64,000 nt of DNA from Teredinibacter turnerae (GTDB lineage: Bacteria; Pseudomonadota; Gammaproteobacteria; Pseudomonadales; Cellvibrionaceae): positions 2,976,001 through 3,040,000 of the forward strand of contig NZ_CP149817.1 in the NCBI RefSeq assembly GCF_037935975.1. The letters run 5' to 3'. The translations under genes were made by a program, and so were the position numbers. The notes beneath the pieces were generated by a model. It was given only the letters and a program-made list of their open reading frames with translations. It searched no databases and had not been told where the DNA came from. Below are positions 52,402-62,940 of this stretch, piece by piece (position 1 is the stretch's first letter; each line of letters begins with the position of its first letter).

Positions 52402-55400
52402 ATGACTAAGCTTGTTGAAGATCGCTTAACAATTTTGCAAGAGGCATTGAAGCAGCGGATATTGATACTGGATGGCGCAATGGGCACCATGATCCAACGC
52501 CACAAGTTACAAGAGAACGATTACCGAGGCGAACGATTTGCTGCCCACCATCAAGACCTTATTGGCAACAACGATATTTTAAGCCTGACCCGGCCAGACA
52601 TCATTCTCGGTATCCATCGGGAATACCTCGAGGCTGGGGCAGATATTATCGAAACCAACACCTTCAACGCCACCCGCCTCTCCCAGTCGGACTACGACAC
52701 AGAATCTATCGCGTTCGAGCTAAACAAGGCTTCTGCGACCCTTGCGCGCGAAGCCGCCGACGCCTATGCCACACCGGAAAAACCTCGGTTCGTGGCGGGT
52801 ATTTTGGGGCCGACCAGCCGCACTGCATCCATTTCGCCTGACGTAAATGATCCCGGCGCACGGAACGTCACTTTTGACCAGTTGGTGGAAAACTATACTG
52901 AAGCGGCCCAGGGTCTTATTGATGGTGGCGTAGACATTTTAATGATCGAAACCATCTTCGACACTTTAAACGCCAAAGCTGCCGTGTTTGCAGTCTCTTC
53001 ACTATTCGACGACCTGGGCTACAAGCTGCCCATTATGATTTCCGGCACGATTACAGACGCTTCCGGCCGCACGCTGTCCGGGCAGACCACCGAAGCGTTT
53101 TACAACGCACTAGCCCATGCAGAACCCCTGTCAATTGGCCTCAATTGCGCACTGGGCGCAAGCGAGTTGGAACCCTACGTCAAAGAGCTTGCACGCGTAG
53201 CGAATTGCCATGTCTCTGCTCACCCCAATGCCGGCTTACCCAATGAGTTTGGTGAATACGACCAGTCCGCGGCAGAAATGGCAGAGATTGTGATCAAATT
53301 TGCCGAAAACGGTTATCTCAACGTCGTCGGCGGCTGCTGCGGCACCACCCCTGCGCATATTGCCGCGATAGCGGACGCGGTTGCAGCACTTCCTCCCCGC
53401 GAGATTAATCCGCCACCTGTCAGCTGTCGACTGGCCGGCTTGGAACCGTTCAACATTACCGCAGACTCGCTATTTGTTAACGTCGGCGAGCGCTGCAACG
53501 TCACTGGTTCAGCGCGATTCAAGCGATTGATTCTTGAGGAAGACTACGCAACAGCGTTGGATGTTGCCCAGCAACAGGTTACCGACGGCGCCCAGATCAT
53601 CGACATTAATATGGATGAAGGCATGCTCGACGCGGAAGCGGCCATTGTCCGCTTCCTCAACCTGATTGCTGGCGAGCCGGAAATAGCTCGCGTGCCCATT
53701 ATGGTGGACTCTTCCAAGTGGGAGGTTATCGAAGCAGGCCTGAAATGTATTCAAGGCAAGCCAATCGTGAACTCCATCAGCCTGAAAGAAGGCGAAGCGG
53801 AGTTTAAGGAGAAAGCGCGTTTGTGTCGCCGTTACGGTGCAGCGGTAATCGTGATGGCGTTCGATGAGCAGGGCCAGGCAGACACCCAGGCACGAAAAAT
53901 CGAAATTTGCTCGCGCTCCTACCGTATCCTGACCGAAGAGCTGGGGTTCCCGCCAGAAGACATTATCTTTGACCCAAACATATTTGCAGTTGCCACCGGC
54001 ATCGATGAACACAATAACTACGCGGTCGACTTTATCGAAGCAACCCGTTGGATCCGGCAGAATCTTCCACATGCGGGTGTTTCCGGCGGTGTAAGCAATG
54101 TGTCCTTTTCCTTCCGCGGCAACAATCCGGTGAGGGAGGCTATCCATTCAGTGTTCCTTTACCACGCGATTCGCGCCGGTATGAACATGGGCATCGTCAA
54201 TGCTGGCCAGCTCGCCATTTACGATGATCTGCCAGAAGAACTGCGTACGCATGTCGAGGCCGTTATCAGTAACACCTCAGCGGATGCGACAGAAGCATTG
54301 CTATCGATTGCAGAAAAATATCGCGGCGATGGCAGCCAACAACAAAGTAAAGAAGACCTGGAATGGCGGAATGCCGACGTTAACAAGCGCCTGGAACACG
54401 CGCTGGTTAAAGGTATTACCAGCTACATTGAAGCCGATACCGAAGAAGCCCGACAGCTATCCAGTCGACCATTAGATGTGATTGAAGGCCCATTGATGGA
54501 CGGCATGAACGTGGTTGGCGAATTGTTTGGCTCGGGGAAAATGTTTCTTCCGCAAGTGGTGAAATCCGCGCGGGTGATGAAACAAGCTGTCGCCTGGCTG
54601 CAACCATACATCGAGGCGGAGAAAGCGGAAGGGAGCAGATCCAACGGCAAAATTCTGATGGCAACAGTCAAGGGTGATGTTCACGATATCGGCAAAAACA
54701 TCGTTGGCGTCGTTTTGCAATGCAACAACTTCGAAGTCGTCGATCTTGGCGTGATGGTGCCCGGCGAAAAGATACTTGAAACGGCGAAACGCGAGGGTTG
54801 CGACATTATCGGCCTATCAGGGCTTATCACCCCGTCGCTCGATGAAATGGTCACGGTGGCTCGCGAGATGGAGACCCAGGGTATCGATCTTCCACTCATG
54901 ATCGGCGGTGCAACCACCTCAAAAGCGCATACTGCGGTAAAAATTGACCCTCAATTTCATCTAAATCAGGCAGTTTACGTACCCGATGCCTCACGTGCTG
55001 TGGGTGTAGCCACACGGCTGCTGTCGAAAGACTTGCGTCCGGATTTTGTCACAGCACTTAAAACAGAGTATGAAACGATCCGCGAACGCCGAGCAAATCG
55101 CACCTCCAAGCGCCCTTCAACGCCCTACGCTGAGGCGGTGAAATTAAGAAAACCACTGAATTGGGAAAACTATACTCCGCCCAAACCACAATTCACGGGC
55201 ACACAGGTTTGGGAGGACTACCCTCTCACAGAATTAGTTGAATACATCGATTGGACCCCGTTCTTCATCACCTGGGATCTGGTCGGTAAATTCCCCGCGA
55301 TCCTGACAGATAAAGTTGTCGGTGAGGCCGCAACCAGCCTGTATCAGGACGCTCGTGCGCTACTGCAAGACATAGTCGACGGTAAATTGCTCAAAGCAAA

Positions 55401-56091
55401 GGCCATACTCGGCTTTTGGGAGGCCAATACCGTTGACCATGACGATATGGTGCTAACTCACAATGCAGAACCCATCGCCACGCTGCACCATATTCGACAG
55501 CAGGTGATTAAGAACGATAAAGACAAGCACCTGCTCTCACTCGCCGATTTTATAGCGCCGCAGGAATCGGGTATTACGGATTTTGTCGGAGGCTTCAGCG
55601 TTACCGCCGGCATCGGTGCCGACGAACTGGCCGCCGACTACCAAGCTAAGGGCGATGATTACAACGCTATTATGGTGAAGGCGCTGGCGGATCGACTCGC
55701 AGAAGCGTTTGCAGAGCATCTGCACCAGCGCGTACGGAAAGAGTTTTGGGGCTACGACAGCGCTGAGTCTCTGGATAACGACGAACTTATCCGCGAGAAG
55801 TATCGCGGCATCCGCCCTGCGCCAGGCTACCCTGCATGCCCCGACCATACAGAAAAAGCAACGCTGTTCAAATTGTTGCAAGCGGACCGGATAGGCGTAA
55901 GCCTTACTGAACACTACGCCATGTTTCCTGCTGCCTCGGTGTCTGGTTGGTATTTTTCGCACCCGGAAAGCCAGTACTTCAACGTGGGGAAAATCAGCCG
56001 TGACCAGGTGGAAAGCCTGGCGAAGCGAAAGGGATTAAGTGTCAGCGATATGGAAAAATGGCTGCAATCCGTTCTGGCCTACGACATCTAG
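52402..56091 (+). CDS. metH: Cobalamin-dependent methionine synthase
   Basis: 1229 aa with all four modules: homocysteine domain (about 15-325, [10 protein letters not shown] and zinc Cys in [12 protein letters not shown]), pterin domain (about 355-620, [14 protein letters not shown]), B12 domain with [20 protein letters not shown] (cobalt-ligating His), and C-terminal SAM/reactivation domain (about 900-1229; [31 protein letters not shown]). It transfers a methyl group from methyltetrahydrofolate to homocysteine. The ATG at 52402 is preferred to the GTG at 52393, since AGGTGG lies 5-6 bp before the ATG. A structured leader precedes it. Confidence 0.97.
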   Translation: MTKLVEDRLTILQEALKQRILILDGAMGTMIQRHKLQENDYRGERFAAHHQDLIGNNDILSLTRPDIILGIHREYLEAGADIIETNTFNATRLSQSDYDTESIAFELNKASATLAREAADAYATPEKPRFVAGILGPTSRTASISPDVNDPGARNVTFDQLVENYTEAAQGLIDGGVDILMIETIFDTLNAKAAVFAVSSLFDDLGYKLPIMISGTITDASGRTLSGQTTEAFYNALAHAEPLSIGLNCALGASELEPYVKELARVANCHVSAHPNAGLPNEFGEYDQSAAEMAEIVIKFAENGYLNVVGGCCGTTPAHIAAIADAVAALPPREINPPPVSCRLAGLEPFNITADSLFVNVGERCNVTGSARFKRLILEEDYATALDVAQQQVTDGAQIIDINMDEGMLDAEAAIVRFLNLIAGEPEIARVPIMVDSSKWEVIEAGLKCIQGKPIVNSISLKEGEAEFKEKARLCRRYGAAVIVMAFDEQGQADTQARKIEICSRSYRILTEELGFPPEDIIFDPNIFAVATGIDEHNNYAVDFIEATRWIRQNLPHAGVSGGVSNVSFSFRGNNPVREAIHSVFLYHAIRAGMNMGIVNAGQLAIYDDLPEELRTHVEAVISNTSADATEALLSIAEKYRGDGSQQQSKEDLEWRNADVNKRLEHALVKGITSYIEADTEEARQLSSRPLDVIEGPLMDGMNVVGELFGSGKMFLPQVVKSARVMKQAVAWLQPYIEAEKAEGSRSNGKILMATVKGDVHDIGKNIVGVVLQCNNFEVVDLGVMVPGEKILETAKREGCDIIGLSGLITPSLDEMVTVAREMETQGIDLPLMIGGATTSKAHTAVKIDPQFHLNQAVYVPDASRAVGVATRLLSKDLRPDFVTALKTEYETIRERRANRTSKRPSTPYAEAVKLRKPLNWENYTPPKPQFTGTQVWEDYPLTELVEYIDWTPFFITWDLVGKFPAILTDKVVGEAATSLYQDARALLQDIVDGKLLKAKAILGFWEANTVDHDDMVLTHNAEPIATLHHIRQQVIKNDKDKHLLSLADFIAPQESGITDFVGGFSVTAGIGADELAADYQAKGDDYNAIMVKALADRLAEAFAEHLHQRVRKEFWGYDSAESLDNDELIREKYRGIRPAPGYPACPDHTEKATLFKLLQADRIGVSLTEHYAMFPAASVSGWYFSHPESQYFNVGKISRDQVESLAKRKGLSVSDMEKWLQSVLAYDI

Positions 56092-56124
56092 CGCCGACGG
56101 CTAGTAACCAGCTTTTTCACAATA

Positions 56125-56162
56125 GCCTCTACTGCAGGTATAAGCTCGCCTGCGGTAGAGGC
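56125..56162 (+). terminator. Probable terminator hairpin after metH
   Basis: GCCTCTACTGCAGG (from 56125) pairs with CCTGCGGTAGAGGC (to 56162) with one mismatch, a 14-bp stem. No T-tract follows, so intrinsic termination is uncertain. The rest of 56092-56427 has no gene. Confidence 0.55.
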
Positions 56163-56427
56163 TCCGGTCAAAGAACCGCCTTCACTCATAAGTACAGTTC
56201 CCCACTGCGAAACAACGCATATCTTGATACAGGGATGTTTAACCACTACTTACCCCACTCTCGGTATCCATTAAACGTTTTCGCCCCGAAATACTTCTAA
56301 ATGTTGATTTAGGCACCAAATTTCGTGCAAGCATCACAGCCATTAAGCACTTAAGTACCACATGAAGCATCGCAGCCTACAATACCAACATGTACTTTAT
56401 TATTAGTTTTAGTCGGAGGCGGAACTC

Positions 56428-56736
56428 ATGACAATGGCAATCAAAAAATGGGCACTTGGGCCAATCATCTCTGCAAGCCTGCTTTCCGGCGGGCAGCTAG
56501 ACGCAGCTGAGGCTTCGCCGGTATTCATCGCGAGTACCACGGAAGCGGCAGTTATTGTCGAGGAGTACAAAACTCTGAGATCAAGCTGCATTGTCGCCCA
56601 AGGTGAGGAAAGGATGGCGTGTTTCAACGCACTTAAAAAACAAAACACGCTTTACAGCTCAGCTAAAAAGTATATTGCGAGCTACGATGAGAGTAACTCG
56701 TTGAAAGGCATACCCATGGTGACGGCGGCGAATTAG
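56428..56736 (+). CDS. Unknown small exported protein
   Basis: 102 aa. A short hydrophobic leader (WALGPIISASLLSGGQLDAAEA) suggests Sec export with cleavage near residue 28. The mature part has two Cys residues (SSCIVAQ and MACFNAL) and helices. Family not recognised. The ribosome site AGGCGG is 5 bp before the ATG. It is followed at 54 bp by the DUF2970 gene. Confidence 0.65.
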   Translation: MTMAIKKWALGPIISASLLSGGQLDAAEASPVFIASTTEAAVIVEEYKTLRSSCIVAQGEERMACFNALKKQNTLYSSAKKYIASYDESNSLKGIPMVTAAN

Positions 56737-56790
56737 CAAATAACGCAATCTGCTATGCAGCCACCACAATAACAAAACGGAGGCTGCACA

Positions 56791-57018
56791 TTGGCAATAG
56801 CAAAAACCAAAGCGGACACGCCTGAACCGAAAAATAACATGAGTCGTTGGTTAAGCCTGCTCGGATCCGCTGCTGCCGCAGCGTTCGGGGTACAGAGCCG
56901 CAAGAAACTTGAAGCGGACTTTGCTCAAAAAAGCCCCCTACCTTTCGTGCTGATCGGGATTATCGGAACTGCACTGCTCGTTATTACATTAGTGTTGATA
57001 ACCCGTGCAGTGATATGA
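56791..57018 (+). CDS. DUF2970 family small membrane protein
   Basis: 75 aa. The family pattern is visible: LSLLGSAAAAAFGVQSRKKLEADF followed by a C-terminal membrane helix (PFVLIGIIGTALLVITLVLITR). Start is a TTG with GGAGG 7 bp upstream; the next ATG would cut into the conserved part. Function unknown. The two upstream bases and the next gene do not overlap. Confidence 0.82.
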   Translation: MAIAKTKADTPEPKNNMSRWLSLLGSAAAAAFGVQSRKKLEADFAQKSPLPFVLIGIIGTALLVITLVLITRAVI

Positions 57019-57035
57019 CCCCGCCAAATAAAAAA

Positions 57036-57054
57036 GCCCGCCATAAAGGCGGGC
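57036..57054 (-). terminator. Rho-independent terminator for the 38-aa gene
   Basis: GCCCGCC (57036-57042) pairs with GGCGGGC (57048-57054). On the minus strand it is followed by TTTTTT. On the plus strand the tail is CATATT. Confidence 0.85.
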
Positions 57055-57070
57055 CATATTCTAGAAAAAT

Positions 57071-57187
57071 TTACTGGCCGCTAATCCAGAAGACGCAGCT
57101 GGTAACAAAGATTAAAATCAACGCCACTGCCGCCACTGCGTCAGCGATACTATCGCTTTGATCCATCATTTGTATTTCGTCGTCCAT
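57071..57187 (-). CDS. 38-aa single-helix membrane peptide
   Basis: Short gene below usual calling limits. The start ATG at 57187 has GGGGGT 5 bp upstream. The peptide has an acidic front (MDDEIQMMDQSDSIADAV) and one hydrophobic helix (AAVALILIFVTSCVFWI) and ends SGQ. A strong terminator follows 17 bp after the stop. Good ribosome site, clean membrane topology and own terminator support a real gene. No family recognised. Confidence 0.7.
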   Translation of the reverse strand: MDDEIQMMDQSDSIADAVAAVALILIFVTSCVFWISGQ

Positions 57188-57610
57188 CGTTACCCCCTTT
57201 ATTTGAATGTTTTAGGTTCCGATTGAGGTATTCGCCTCAGGTCGTCATTGATTCAACCGCAAACACTTTTCAAGTGCAAGCACGCAAGCTGCAAAATCGA
57301 AGAATCGCGTTTTTTTATGGGCGAAGTGTGTCGATTGCACACAATATACTGGACATAGCCCACAGAGGTAACACCTGCAACGCCCTTTAAATATTGCCCT
57401 GAAACGGGTGTTTGGCGGCTTTAAGCTATATTCTTAGTCGAAAAAAGACTAAAAATTGATGCTCATTGATCGTTTTAGCTATTTCCATGACTCGCAGAAA
57501 ATCGCCAAATCCTGTATTCTTGCGGCACGTTTTTGTTTCTTCAAATCCGCTCAAAAGAAGGTTCGCCCTCTCTTAGTAACCAGTCAAACACAAATCAGGT
57601 AATCACGTTA
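57188..57610. other. Gene-free stretch upstream of the reductase gene
   Basis: 423 bp between divergent genes. Nothing is supported beyond the reductase promoter that must lie here. The open frame upstream of 57611 is not coding. Confidence 0.45.
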
Positions 57611-59275
57611 ATGTACGTTTACGACGAACATGATCATACGATCATCCGTGAACGCGTCGCCCAATTTCGCGGGCAGACAAAGCGTTATCTCGCGGGTGAG
57701 TTGAAGGAGGAGGAATTCCTCCCCCTGCGCTTACAAAACGGTTTATACGTTCAACGACTCGCACCGATGCTTCGCATTGCAGTGCCCTACGGTATGTTGA
57801 ACTCCCGCCAGCTGCGTAAGCTCGCACATATTTGCCGACATTATGACAAGGGTTACTGCCACGTAACGACCCGCCAAAACATCCAGCTTAACTGGCCGCA
57901 ATTGGAAGAAGTACCAAATATTCTGGAAGAACTGGCCGATGTGGAAATGCACGCGGTTCAAACCAGTGGCAACTGTATTCGCAACACCACAACCGACCAG
58001 TTCGCAGGCGTCGCTAGAGATGAGCTGATTGATCCGCGCCCCTATTGTGAAATTATTCGTCAGTGGTCTACGTTCCACCCGGAATTCGCATTCCTTCCAC
58101 GCAAATTCAAAATAGCCGTATCCGGTAGTGAAACGGATCGAGCAGCGATTCAGTTTCACGATATTGGCCTGCAAATTGTGAAAAACGACAACAACCAAAT
58201 CGGTTTTACCGTGCGTGTTGGCGGAGGCTTGGGCCGTACCCCAGTGATCGGTAGTGTCGTGCGCGAATTTTTGCCCGAGAAAGACCTGCTCACATACCTG
58301 GAAGCGATTCTGCGGGTGTATAACCTGCTGGGGCGTCGCGACAATAAGTACAAGGCGCGGATAAAAATTCTTGTTAAATCACTCGGCGTCGCGGCTTTCG
58401 CCGAAAAAGTCGAGCACGAATGGGAACAAATTCGGGACAGTCAAACCCTGCTAACCGACAAAGAGCTAAACCGCGCACGCAGCTTTTTCACTGAGCCAGC
58501 GTACGAAACGCTCGACGACGGCGAGATATCAGCGTCTCTAGCTGAGACTGCGGACGGCGATCGCGGCTTCGCTAACTGGCTGAGCCGCAACGTCACCGCT
58601 CACCGGGTTGCTGGCTACCGCGCAGTAACCCTGTCTTTGAAACCGACAGGCATAGCACCTGGAGACATCACTGACAAACAGCTGGAAATTATCGCCGATC
58701 TCGCGGACCGCTATTCATTCGGCGAAGTGAGAGCAACCCATGAACAAAATATCGTGCTAGCAGACGTCAAAGCGAGCGATCTCCACGCACTTTGGGCCGA
58801 AGCCAAAAGTGCCGGCTTTGCGACCCCCAACATTGGCACGCTCACCGATATGATTTGTTGCCCTGGTGGTGACTTTTGCTCTCTGGCCAACGCGAAATCT
58901 ATCCCCGTTGCCGAAGCGATTCAGCGTGAGTTTGACGACCTCGACTACCTCTACGACCTGGGTGATCTCGACCTGAATATTTCAGGCTGTATGAACGCCT
59001 GTGGCCACCACCATATCGGTCATATTGGGGTGCTGGGCGTTGATAAAAAAGGGCAGGAATTTTATCAGGTGCAGTTGGGTGGAAACTCCAGTAATAACGC
59101 ATCGCTCGGCGCAGTGCTGGGTCCATCATTTTCCCGCGCCGACATGCCTGACGTCATTCGCAAGTTAATCGACGTTTACGTAGAAAAACGCAACGAGAGT
59201 GAATTGTTCATTGACACTTTCCAGCGTGTAGGTATCGAGCCATTTAAGGAGCGCGTGTATGCCAAAGCTGATTAA
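57611..59275 (+). CDS. Sulfite/nitrite reductase, siroheme-Fe4S4 subunit
   Basis: 554 aa. Two ferredoxin-like halves, then the catalytic cluster-siroheme ligands: MICCPGGDFCSLANA and ISGCMNACGHHHIGH. The N-terminal half has RLQNGLYVQRLAPMLRIAVPYG, typical of the CysI/NirA-like assimilatory enzymes of gammaproteobacteria that pair with DUF934. It probably reduces sulfite to sulfide for cysteine synthesis. I start at the ATG at 57611 (MYVYDEHDHTII), not at 57533. It overlaps the next gene by 17 bp, so they are cotranscribed. Confidence 0.93.
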   Translation: MYVYDEHDHTIIRERVAQFRGQTKRYLAGELKEEEFLPLRLQNGLYVQRLAPMLRIAVPYGMLNSRQLRKLAHICRHYDKGYCHVTTRQNIQLNWPQLEEVPNILEELADVEMHAVQTSGNCIRNTTTDQFAGVARDELIDPRPYCEIIRQWSTFHPEFAFLPRKFKIAVSGSETDRAAIQFHDIGLQIVKNDNNQIGFTVRVGGGLGRTPVIGSVVREFLPEKDLLTYLEAILRVYNLLGRRDNKYKARIKILVKSLGVAAFAEKVEHEWEQIRDSQTLLTDKELNRARSFFTEPAYETLDDGEISASLAETADGDRGFANWLSRNVTAHRVAGYRAVTLSLKPTGIAPGDITDKQLEIIADLADRYSFGEVRATHEQNIVLADVKASDLHALWAEAKSAGFATPNIGTLTDMICCPGGDFCSLANAKSIPVAEAIQREFDDLDYLYDLGDLDLNISGCMNACGHHHIGHIGVLGVDKKGQEFYQVQLGGNSSNNASLGAVLGPSFSRADMPDVIRKLIDVYVEKRNESELFIDTFQRVGIEPFKERVYAKAD

Positions 59276-59753
59276 AAACGGTGAGCTAGTAGAAAATAGC
59301 TGGCAAATATATACCGAAGCGGGCGATGACGCAGCGTTTGAAAGCGGTAATTGGCTGCTGCCCCTCGAGAACTACCTGAACTTGCAAGAAGCGGCTCATC
59401 CCAATATGGAAAACCTGGGCGTTATTGTTCCAGGCGATACCGACGTTGGTGAACTGGCAAAAATCCCCGCGACTGTACCTGTAGTGGCAATCGACTTTCC
59501 GGTATTTACCGATGGTCGAGGTTTTACACTTGGTCGGACCCTGCGTGAACACTGCGATTTTACCGGCGAGCTGAGAGCAACGGGTAATTACATGCTCGAC
59601 CAGCTTTTCTATCTGAAACGCTGTGGCTTCTCGAGCTTCGCTATTGCCGACGAAGCCGACATGCAAACAGTAAACGACGCGCTGTCCAGTTTTAGTGTCA
59701 AATACCAAGCGGCAATAGACGAACCTCAACCCTTGTTTCGCCGCCGCAGCTAA
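59259..59753 (+). CDS. DUF934 family protein, partner of the sulfite reductase
   Basis: 164 aa. Recognised by the family core VVAIDFPVFTDGRGFTLGRTLRE and LDQLFYLKRCGFSSFAI. DUF934 proteins occur almost always directly after this type of sulfite reductase, and are thought to help electron supply to it, but their activity is not established. Its start overlaps the reductase stop by 17 bp. The usual next partner, cysH, is not present. Confidence 0.93.
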   Translation: MPKLIKNGELVENSWQIYTEAGDDAAFESGNWLLPLENYLNLQEAAHPNMENLGVIVPGDTDVGELAKIPATVPVVAIDFPVFTDGRGFTLGRTLREHCDFTGELRATGNYMLDQLFYLKRCGFSSFAIADEADMQTVNDALSSFSVKYQAAIDEPQPLFRRRS

Positions 59754-59776
59754 ATTCGATGCGGTAGTGGAGATTC

Positions 59777-59806
59777 GGTTCCTGCCCCTAAAGGCAGGAA
59801 CCCTTT
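59777..59806 (+). terminator. Rho-independent-type terminator after the DUF934 gene
   Basis: GGTTCCTGCC (59777-59786) pairs perfectly with GGCAGGAACC (59793-59802), loop CCTAAA, then CTTT. Confidence 0.75.
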
Positions 59807-59920
59807 GGGCATCAGCTCATAGAGTGCGCGCTCACCTGGAGTGTCCCCTCCCCCCTCTTTTCATTCCTGGTGCTAAGCCACTACACTAGTAATTCGTTCA
59901 ACAACGTTCGAGTTTGTGCG

Positions 59921-61087
59921 ATGGAAGGCCAACTTTTCACCGTTTTCTTTCTTATTTTTACCGGTGCCGCAGTACTCGCATCTGTAGCACTGTATACGCG
60001 CCAGCCGTTGTTAGTGGCATACATCGCCATTGGCATCGCGCTTGGGCCGTTCGGCTTTAGCATTATTGATGACGTCTCTGCGGTGACAGAAATGGCCGAA
60101 ATCGGGATCGTGTTTTTGCTTTTTCTTCTCGGCTTGGATATGCAGCCTAAATCTTTGCTGGCGGTCCTTCGCAGCGCAACCAGCATTGCGCTGGTAAGTA
60201 GTGCGCTATTTGCAGTTTTGGGGTTTTGCCTCGGCCTGGCCTTTGGGTTTAATGTCACTGAGGCTGCCGTCATCGCTATGGCAACCATGTTTTCCAGCAC
60301 GATCATCGGCATAAAGCTGCTGCCAACAACCGTTTTACACCACAAACATACGGGCGAACTCATGGTCGCCCTCCTTCTCCTACAGGATTTTATTGCGATT
60401 TTTTGTTTATTAGTACTTATCAGCGGTGAGGGAGGCAGCCTGCAACTGCAAAGCCTCGCAATCGCTGTAGTCGCCTTGCCATTACTGATTGGCTTGGCCT
60501 GGCTTGCAGTAAAGTTTGTTCTACTAAAACTGGTCGCCCGCTTCGATCGCTTTCACGAGTATATTTTTTTACTCGCGATTGGCTGGTGTCTGGGGCTGGC
60601 GGAACTGGCCGAGCATGTATACCTCTCAGCAGAAATCGGTGCGTTTATTGCCGGAATATCCCTCGCCACCAGTCCAATATCACAATATATCGCACTTAAC
60701 TTAAAACCGTTACGCGATTTCTTTCTGGTGCTGTTCTTCTTCAGTCTCGGTGCTCGACTGAACATAGACTTGTTACCCAGTATTCTTGTGCCTGCACTTT
60801 TATATGCTGTAGCGGTTTTGACCTTAAAACCATGCGTATTTTTCGGCCTGCTTAAACAGCAGGGCGAAAAACCAGCGCTTGCCTGGGACATCGGATTCCG
60901 CCTGGGGCAAATCAGCGAGTTTTCCTTGTTAATTGTGTTTGTCGCCGCCGGATCAGGACTGATCGGCGACAAAGCCTCGTTGCTAATACAAGCAGCCGCT
61001 ATTCTTAGCTTCGTCATCTCCAGCTATATCGTGATCTTTAATTTCCCGAATCCTATTGCGGTATCGGATAAGCTTCGCCGCGATTGA
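59921..61087 (+). CDS. CPA2-family cation:proton antiporter (KefB/Na+/H+ exchanger type)
   Basis: 388 aa, almost entirely membrane, about 11-13 helices. CPA2 features: QPLLVAYIAIGIALGPFGF, EMAEIGIVFLLFLLGLDM, VIAMATMFSSTIIGIKLL, LLLLQDFIAIFCLL and LAEHVYLSAEIGAFIAGISLA. The protein ends at FPNPIAVSDKLRRD without the TrkA-N/RCK domain found in KefB and KefC, so gating by glutathione or nucleotide is not expected here. The ATG at 59921 is used; its ribosome site is weak. Confidence 0.92.
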   Translation: MEGQLFTVFFLIFTGAAVLASVALYTRQPLLVAYIAIGIALGPFGFSIIDDVSAVTEMAEIGIVFLLFLLGLDMQPKSLLAVLRSATSIALVSSALFAVLGFCLGLAFGFNVTEAAVIAMATMFSSTIIGIKLLPTTVLHHKHTGELMVALLLLQDFIAIFCLLVLISGEGGSLQLQSLAIAVVALPLLIGLAWLAVKFVLLKLVARFDRFHEYIFLLAIGWCLGLAELAEHVYLSAEIGAFIAGISLATSPISQYIALNLKPLRDFFLVLFFFSLGARLNIDLLPSILVPALLYAVAVLTLKPCVFFGLLKQQGEKPALAWDIGFRLGQISEFSLLIVFVAAGSGLIGDKASLLIQAAAILSFVISSYIVIFNFPNPIAVSDKLRRD

Positions 61088-61166
61088 TCTGTTAAGGCTC
61101 GAAATAAGTAGCAATGCCCAAAGGTAAGAGTGTGGCGCTGCAGAGTTTCACAGCGCCCTAATGCGT

Positions 61167-62237
61167 TTAACTAAAAAATTTAGTATTTAACTGACCAAGC
61201 CAGCGATTAACAACGGTATCCGCTGCGGCCGCGATACTTATGCCCAATTTTTCAGCGAGCTTTTTCTTCTCAACGAATTCAATTTCGAATACGTCAGCCT
61301 GGCTGTATAAGTCCACCAGGTACTGGTCCGACGTTTGAATGCAATCGACAAGTTTGGCTTCCAACGCACGCTGCCCGAACCACACTTCCCCCGTAGCGAC
61401 GGCATCGACATCGACGACGGCCCGATTGGAACGGATAAAATCCTTAAACAGCGTGTGCGTATCTTCCAAATCCTCAACAAACTTTTGCCGCCCTTTGTCC
61501 GTATTCTCACCGAACATCGTTAAGGTCCGCTTGTACTCTCCAGCAGTTAACATTTCGTAATCCACATCATGCTTCTTCAGCAATCGGTGAAAATTCGGCA
61601 GTTGTGCAACCACCCCGATCGACCCCAAAATGGCAAAAGGCGCAGAAACTATTTTATCTGCCACGCAGGCCATCATGTAACCGCCGCTTGCCGCGACCAT
61701 GTCTACGCACACGGTGAGCGGAATATTTTTTTCCCGAATGCGAGAAAGCTGACTTGCGGCTAAACCATAGCTGTGAACCATACCGCCCTGGCTTTCCAGG
61801 CGAACAACAACTTCATCCTGAGGCGTTGCCAGAGACAAAATACTGGTAATAACTTCACGTAAATTTTCTGTTTCAGAGGCGCGAATGTCGCCATCGAAAT
61901 TGGTCACGAACACCCGCTTTTTGTGCACAAGCCCAGCGTCGCCTTCAGCTGTTTTTTTCTTTGCGTCGGCCTTGGCTTTTTTGCGCTCCGCTTTTTCGGC
62001 TTTTTTGGCAGCCTTTTGTTCCTGTTTGAGAACGTTTTCGTCCACAACAACCGATTTGATGCCTTCTAGGATATCTTCGTACTTTTCATTGAGTTTTTTG
62101 ACTTCGATATGGCCTTTGCTGCTATCGTGCTGCTGGCGCATGCCTGCGGCGGCGACAATGGCAATAACAGCGCCAAATGCGACAACCACAGTTAATGCCT
62201 TCGCGACAAAAAGGCCGTACTCGTAGAGAAATTCCAC
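61167..62237 (-). CDS. sohB: Inner membrane peptidase SohB (S49 family)
   Basis: 356 aa. One N-terminal membrane helix (FVAKALTVVVAFGAVIAIVAAAG), a Lys/Ala/Glu-rich coiled segment at about residues 60-100, then the S49 core: VDMVAASGGYMMACVADKIVS with the catalytic Ser, AILGSIGVVAQLPNF, and Lys in LTAGEYKRTLTMFGE. It faces the periplasm and is a distant relative of SppA signal peptide peptidase. Just 29 bp separate it from the upstream 218-aa gene, so they likely form an operon with nudC. Confidence 0.94.
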   Translation of the reverse strand: MEFLYEYGLFVAKALTVVVAFGAVIAIVAAAGMRQQHDSSKGHIEVKKLNEKYEDILEGIKSVVVDENVLKQEQKAAKKAEKAERKKAKADAKKKTAEGDAGLVHKKRVFVTNFDGDIRASETENLREVITSILSLATPQDEVVVRLESQGGMVHSYGLAASQLSRIREKNIPLTVCVDMVAASGGYMMACVADKIVSAPFAILGSIGVVAQLPNFHRLLKKHDVDYEMLTAGEYKRTLTMFGENTDKGRQKFVEDLEDTHTLFKDFIRSNRAVVDVDAVATGEVWFGQRALEAKLVDCIQTSDQYLVDLYSQADVFEIEFVEKKKLAEKLGISIAAAADTVVNRWLGQLNTKFFS

Positions 62238-62266
62238 TATATAAGCTCCGGGGAAATAGAATGGGG

Positions 62267-62923
62267 TTAGTTCCAGCGACTCACGGCACGATTGGCCACG
62301 TCATTTAAGGGTTTAGCGACCAGGCCGCTGCTGGAGAGAGAGATTTCGTAGAGCGCGCCATCTGCCATCGGTAAATAGGTTGCGCTTCCGTATACGGCGT
62401 CCATCATCGGCAGATGGTTACCGGTTTGCTGTGCGAGATGCCATATATCCATGCCGTATTCGCTGCTGGACAATTGATGCACCGTGCGGGGCTTGCGGTG
62501 CTCATCCTCAAGGGAATAGTAGCGACCACTAAGCCTGTCTAAACGGTAGCCAGGTTTAGCCCCAAGCATGGTCAGAAAGTCGGACCAGGTAATCAGTCGT
62601 GCATCCACTTGCCATTGATCACCCCGTAATTCAAATTGCTGCTCGCGACCGTCTCTGAGAAAAACGAGTGTCGCCGTGTAATGCTGATCTTCCAGCTTTT
62701 TGAAACTAACACTCCCCAGTACTCGGTTATTCAGCACCTGTTTATAGCTGAATAGATCTATCGCGGCGAGCACAAAAAGCACGCAAAGGGCCATCATCAA
62801 CAGCGCTGCGGTTCCACGTAACCAGCTAATAAGCCACCCTGCTCGGCCGGTAAGGCGTACCCCCATATAAAATGTAATGAAGGCAAAAAACACGGTTATG
62901 CCGGCAAAGGCGCTGTAAAGCAT
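62267..62923 (-). CDS. Unknown inner-membrane protein, two helices plus periplasmic domain
   Basis: 218 aa. Two N-terminal helices (SAFAGITVFFAFITFYMGV; GTAALLMMALCVLFVLAAID) and a soluble part of about 150 aa (VSFKKLEDQHYTATLVFLRDG; PMMDAVYGSATYLPMADGALYEI). Homologues of this organisation are often labelled 'cation/multidrug efflux pump', which this sequence does not support. It lies between nudC (18 bp) and sohB (29 bp). Confidence 0.75.
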   Translation of the reverse strand: MLYSAFAGITVFFAFITFYMGVRLTGRAGWLISWLRGTAALLMMALCVLFVLAAIDLFSYKQVLNNRVLGSVSFKKLEDQHYTATLVFLRDGREQQFELRGDQWQVDARLITWSDFLTMLGAKPGYRLDRLSGRYYSLEDEHRKPRTVHQLSSSEYGMDIWHLAQQTGNHLPMMDAVYGSATYLPMADGALYEISLSSSGLVAKPLNDVANRAVSRWN

Positions 62924-62940
62924 AGGTCAATTGTTTCCCG

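Noticed and set aside
57533-57610. Longer N-terminus for the sulfite reductase
   Set aside because: The family begins at MYVYDEHDH (57611); the upstream residues are unlike homologues.
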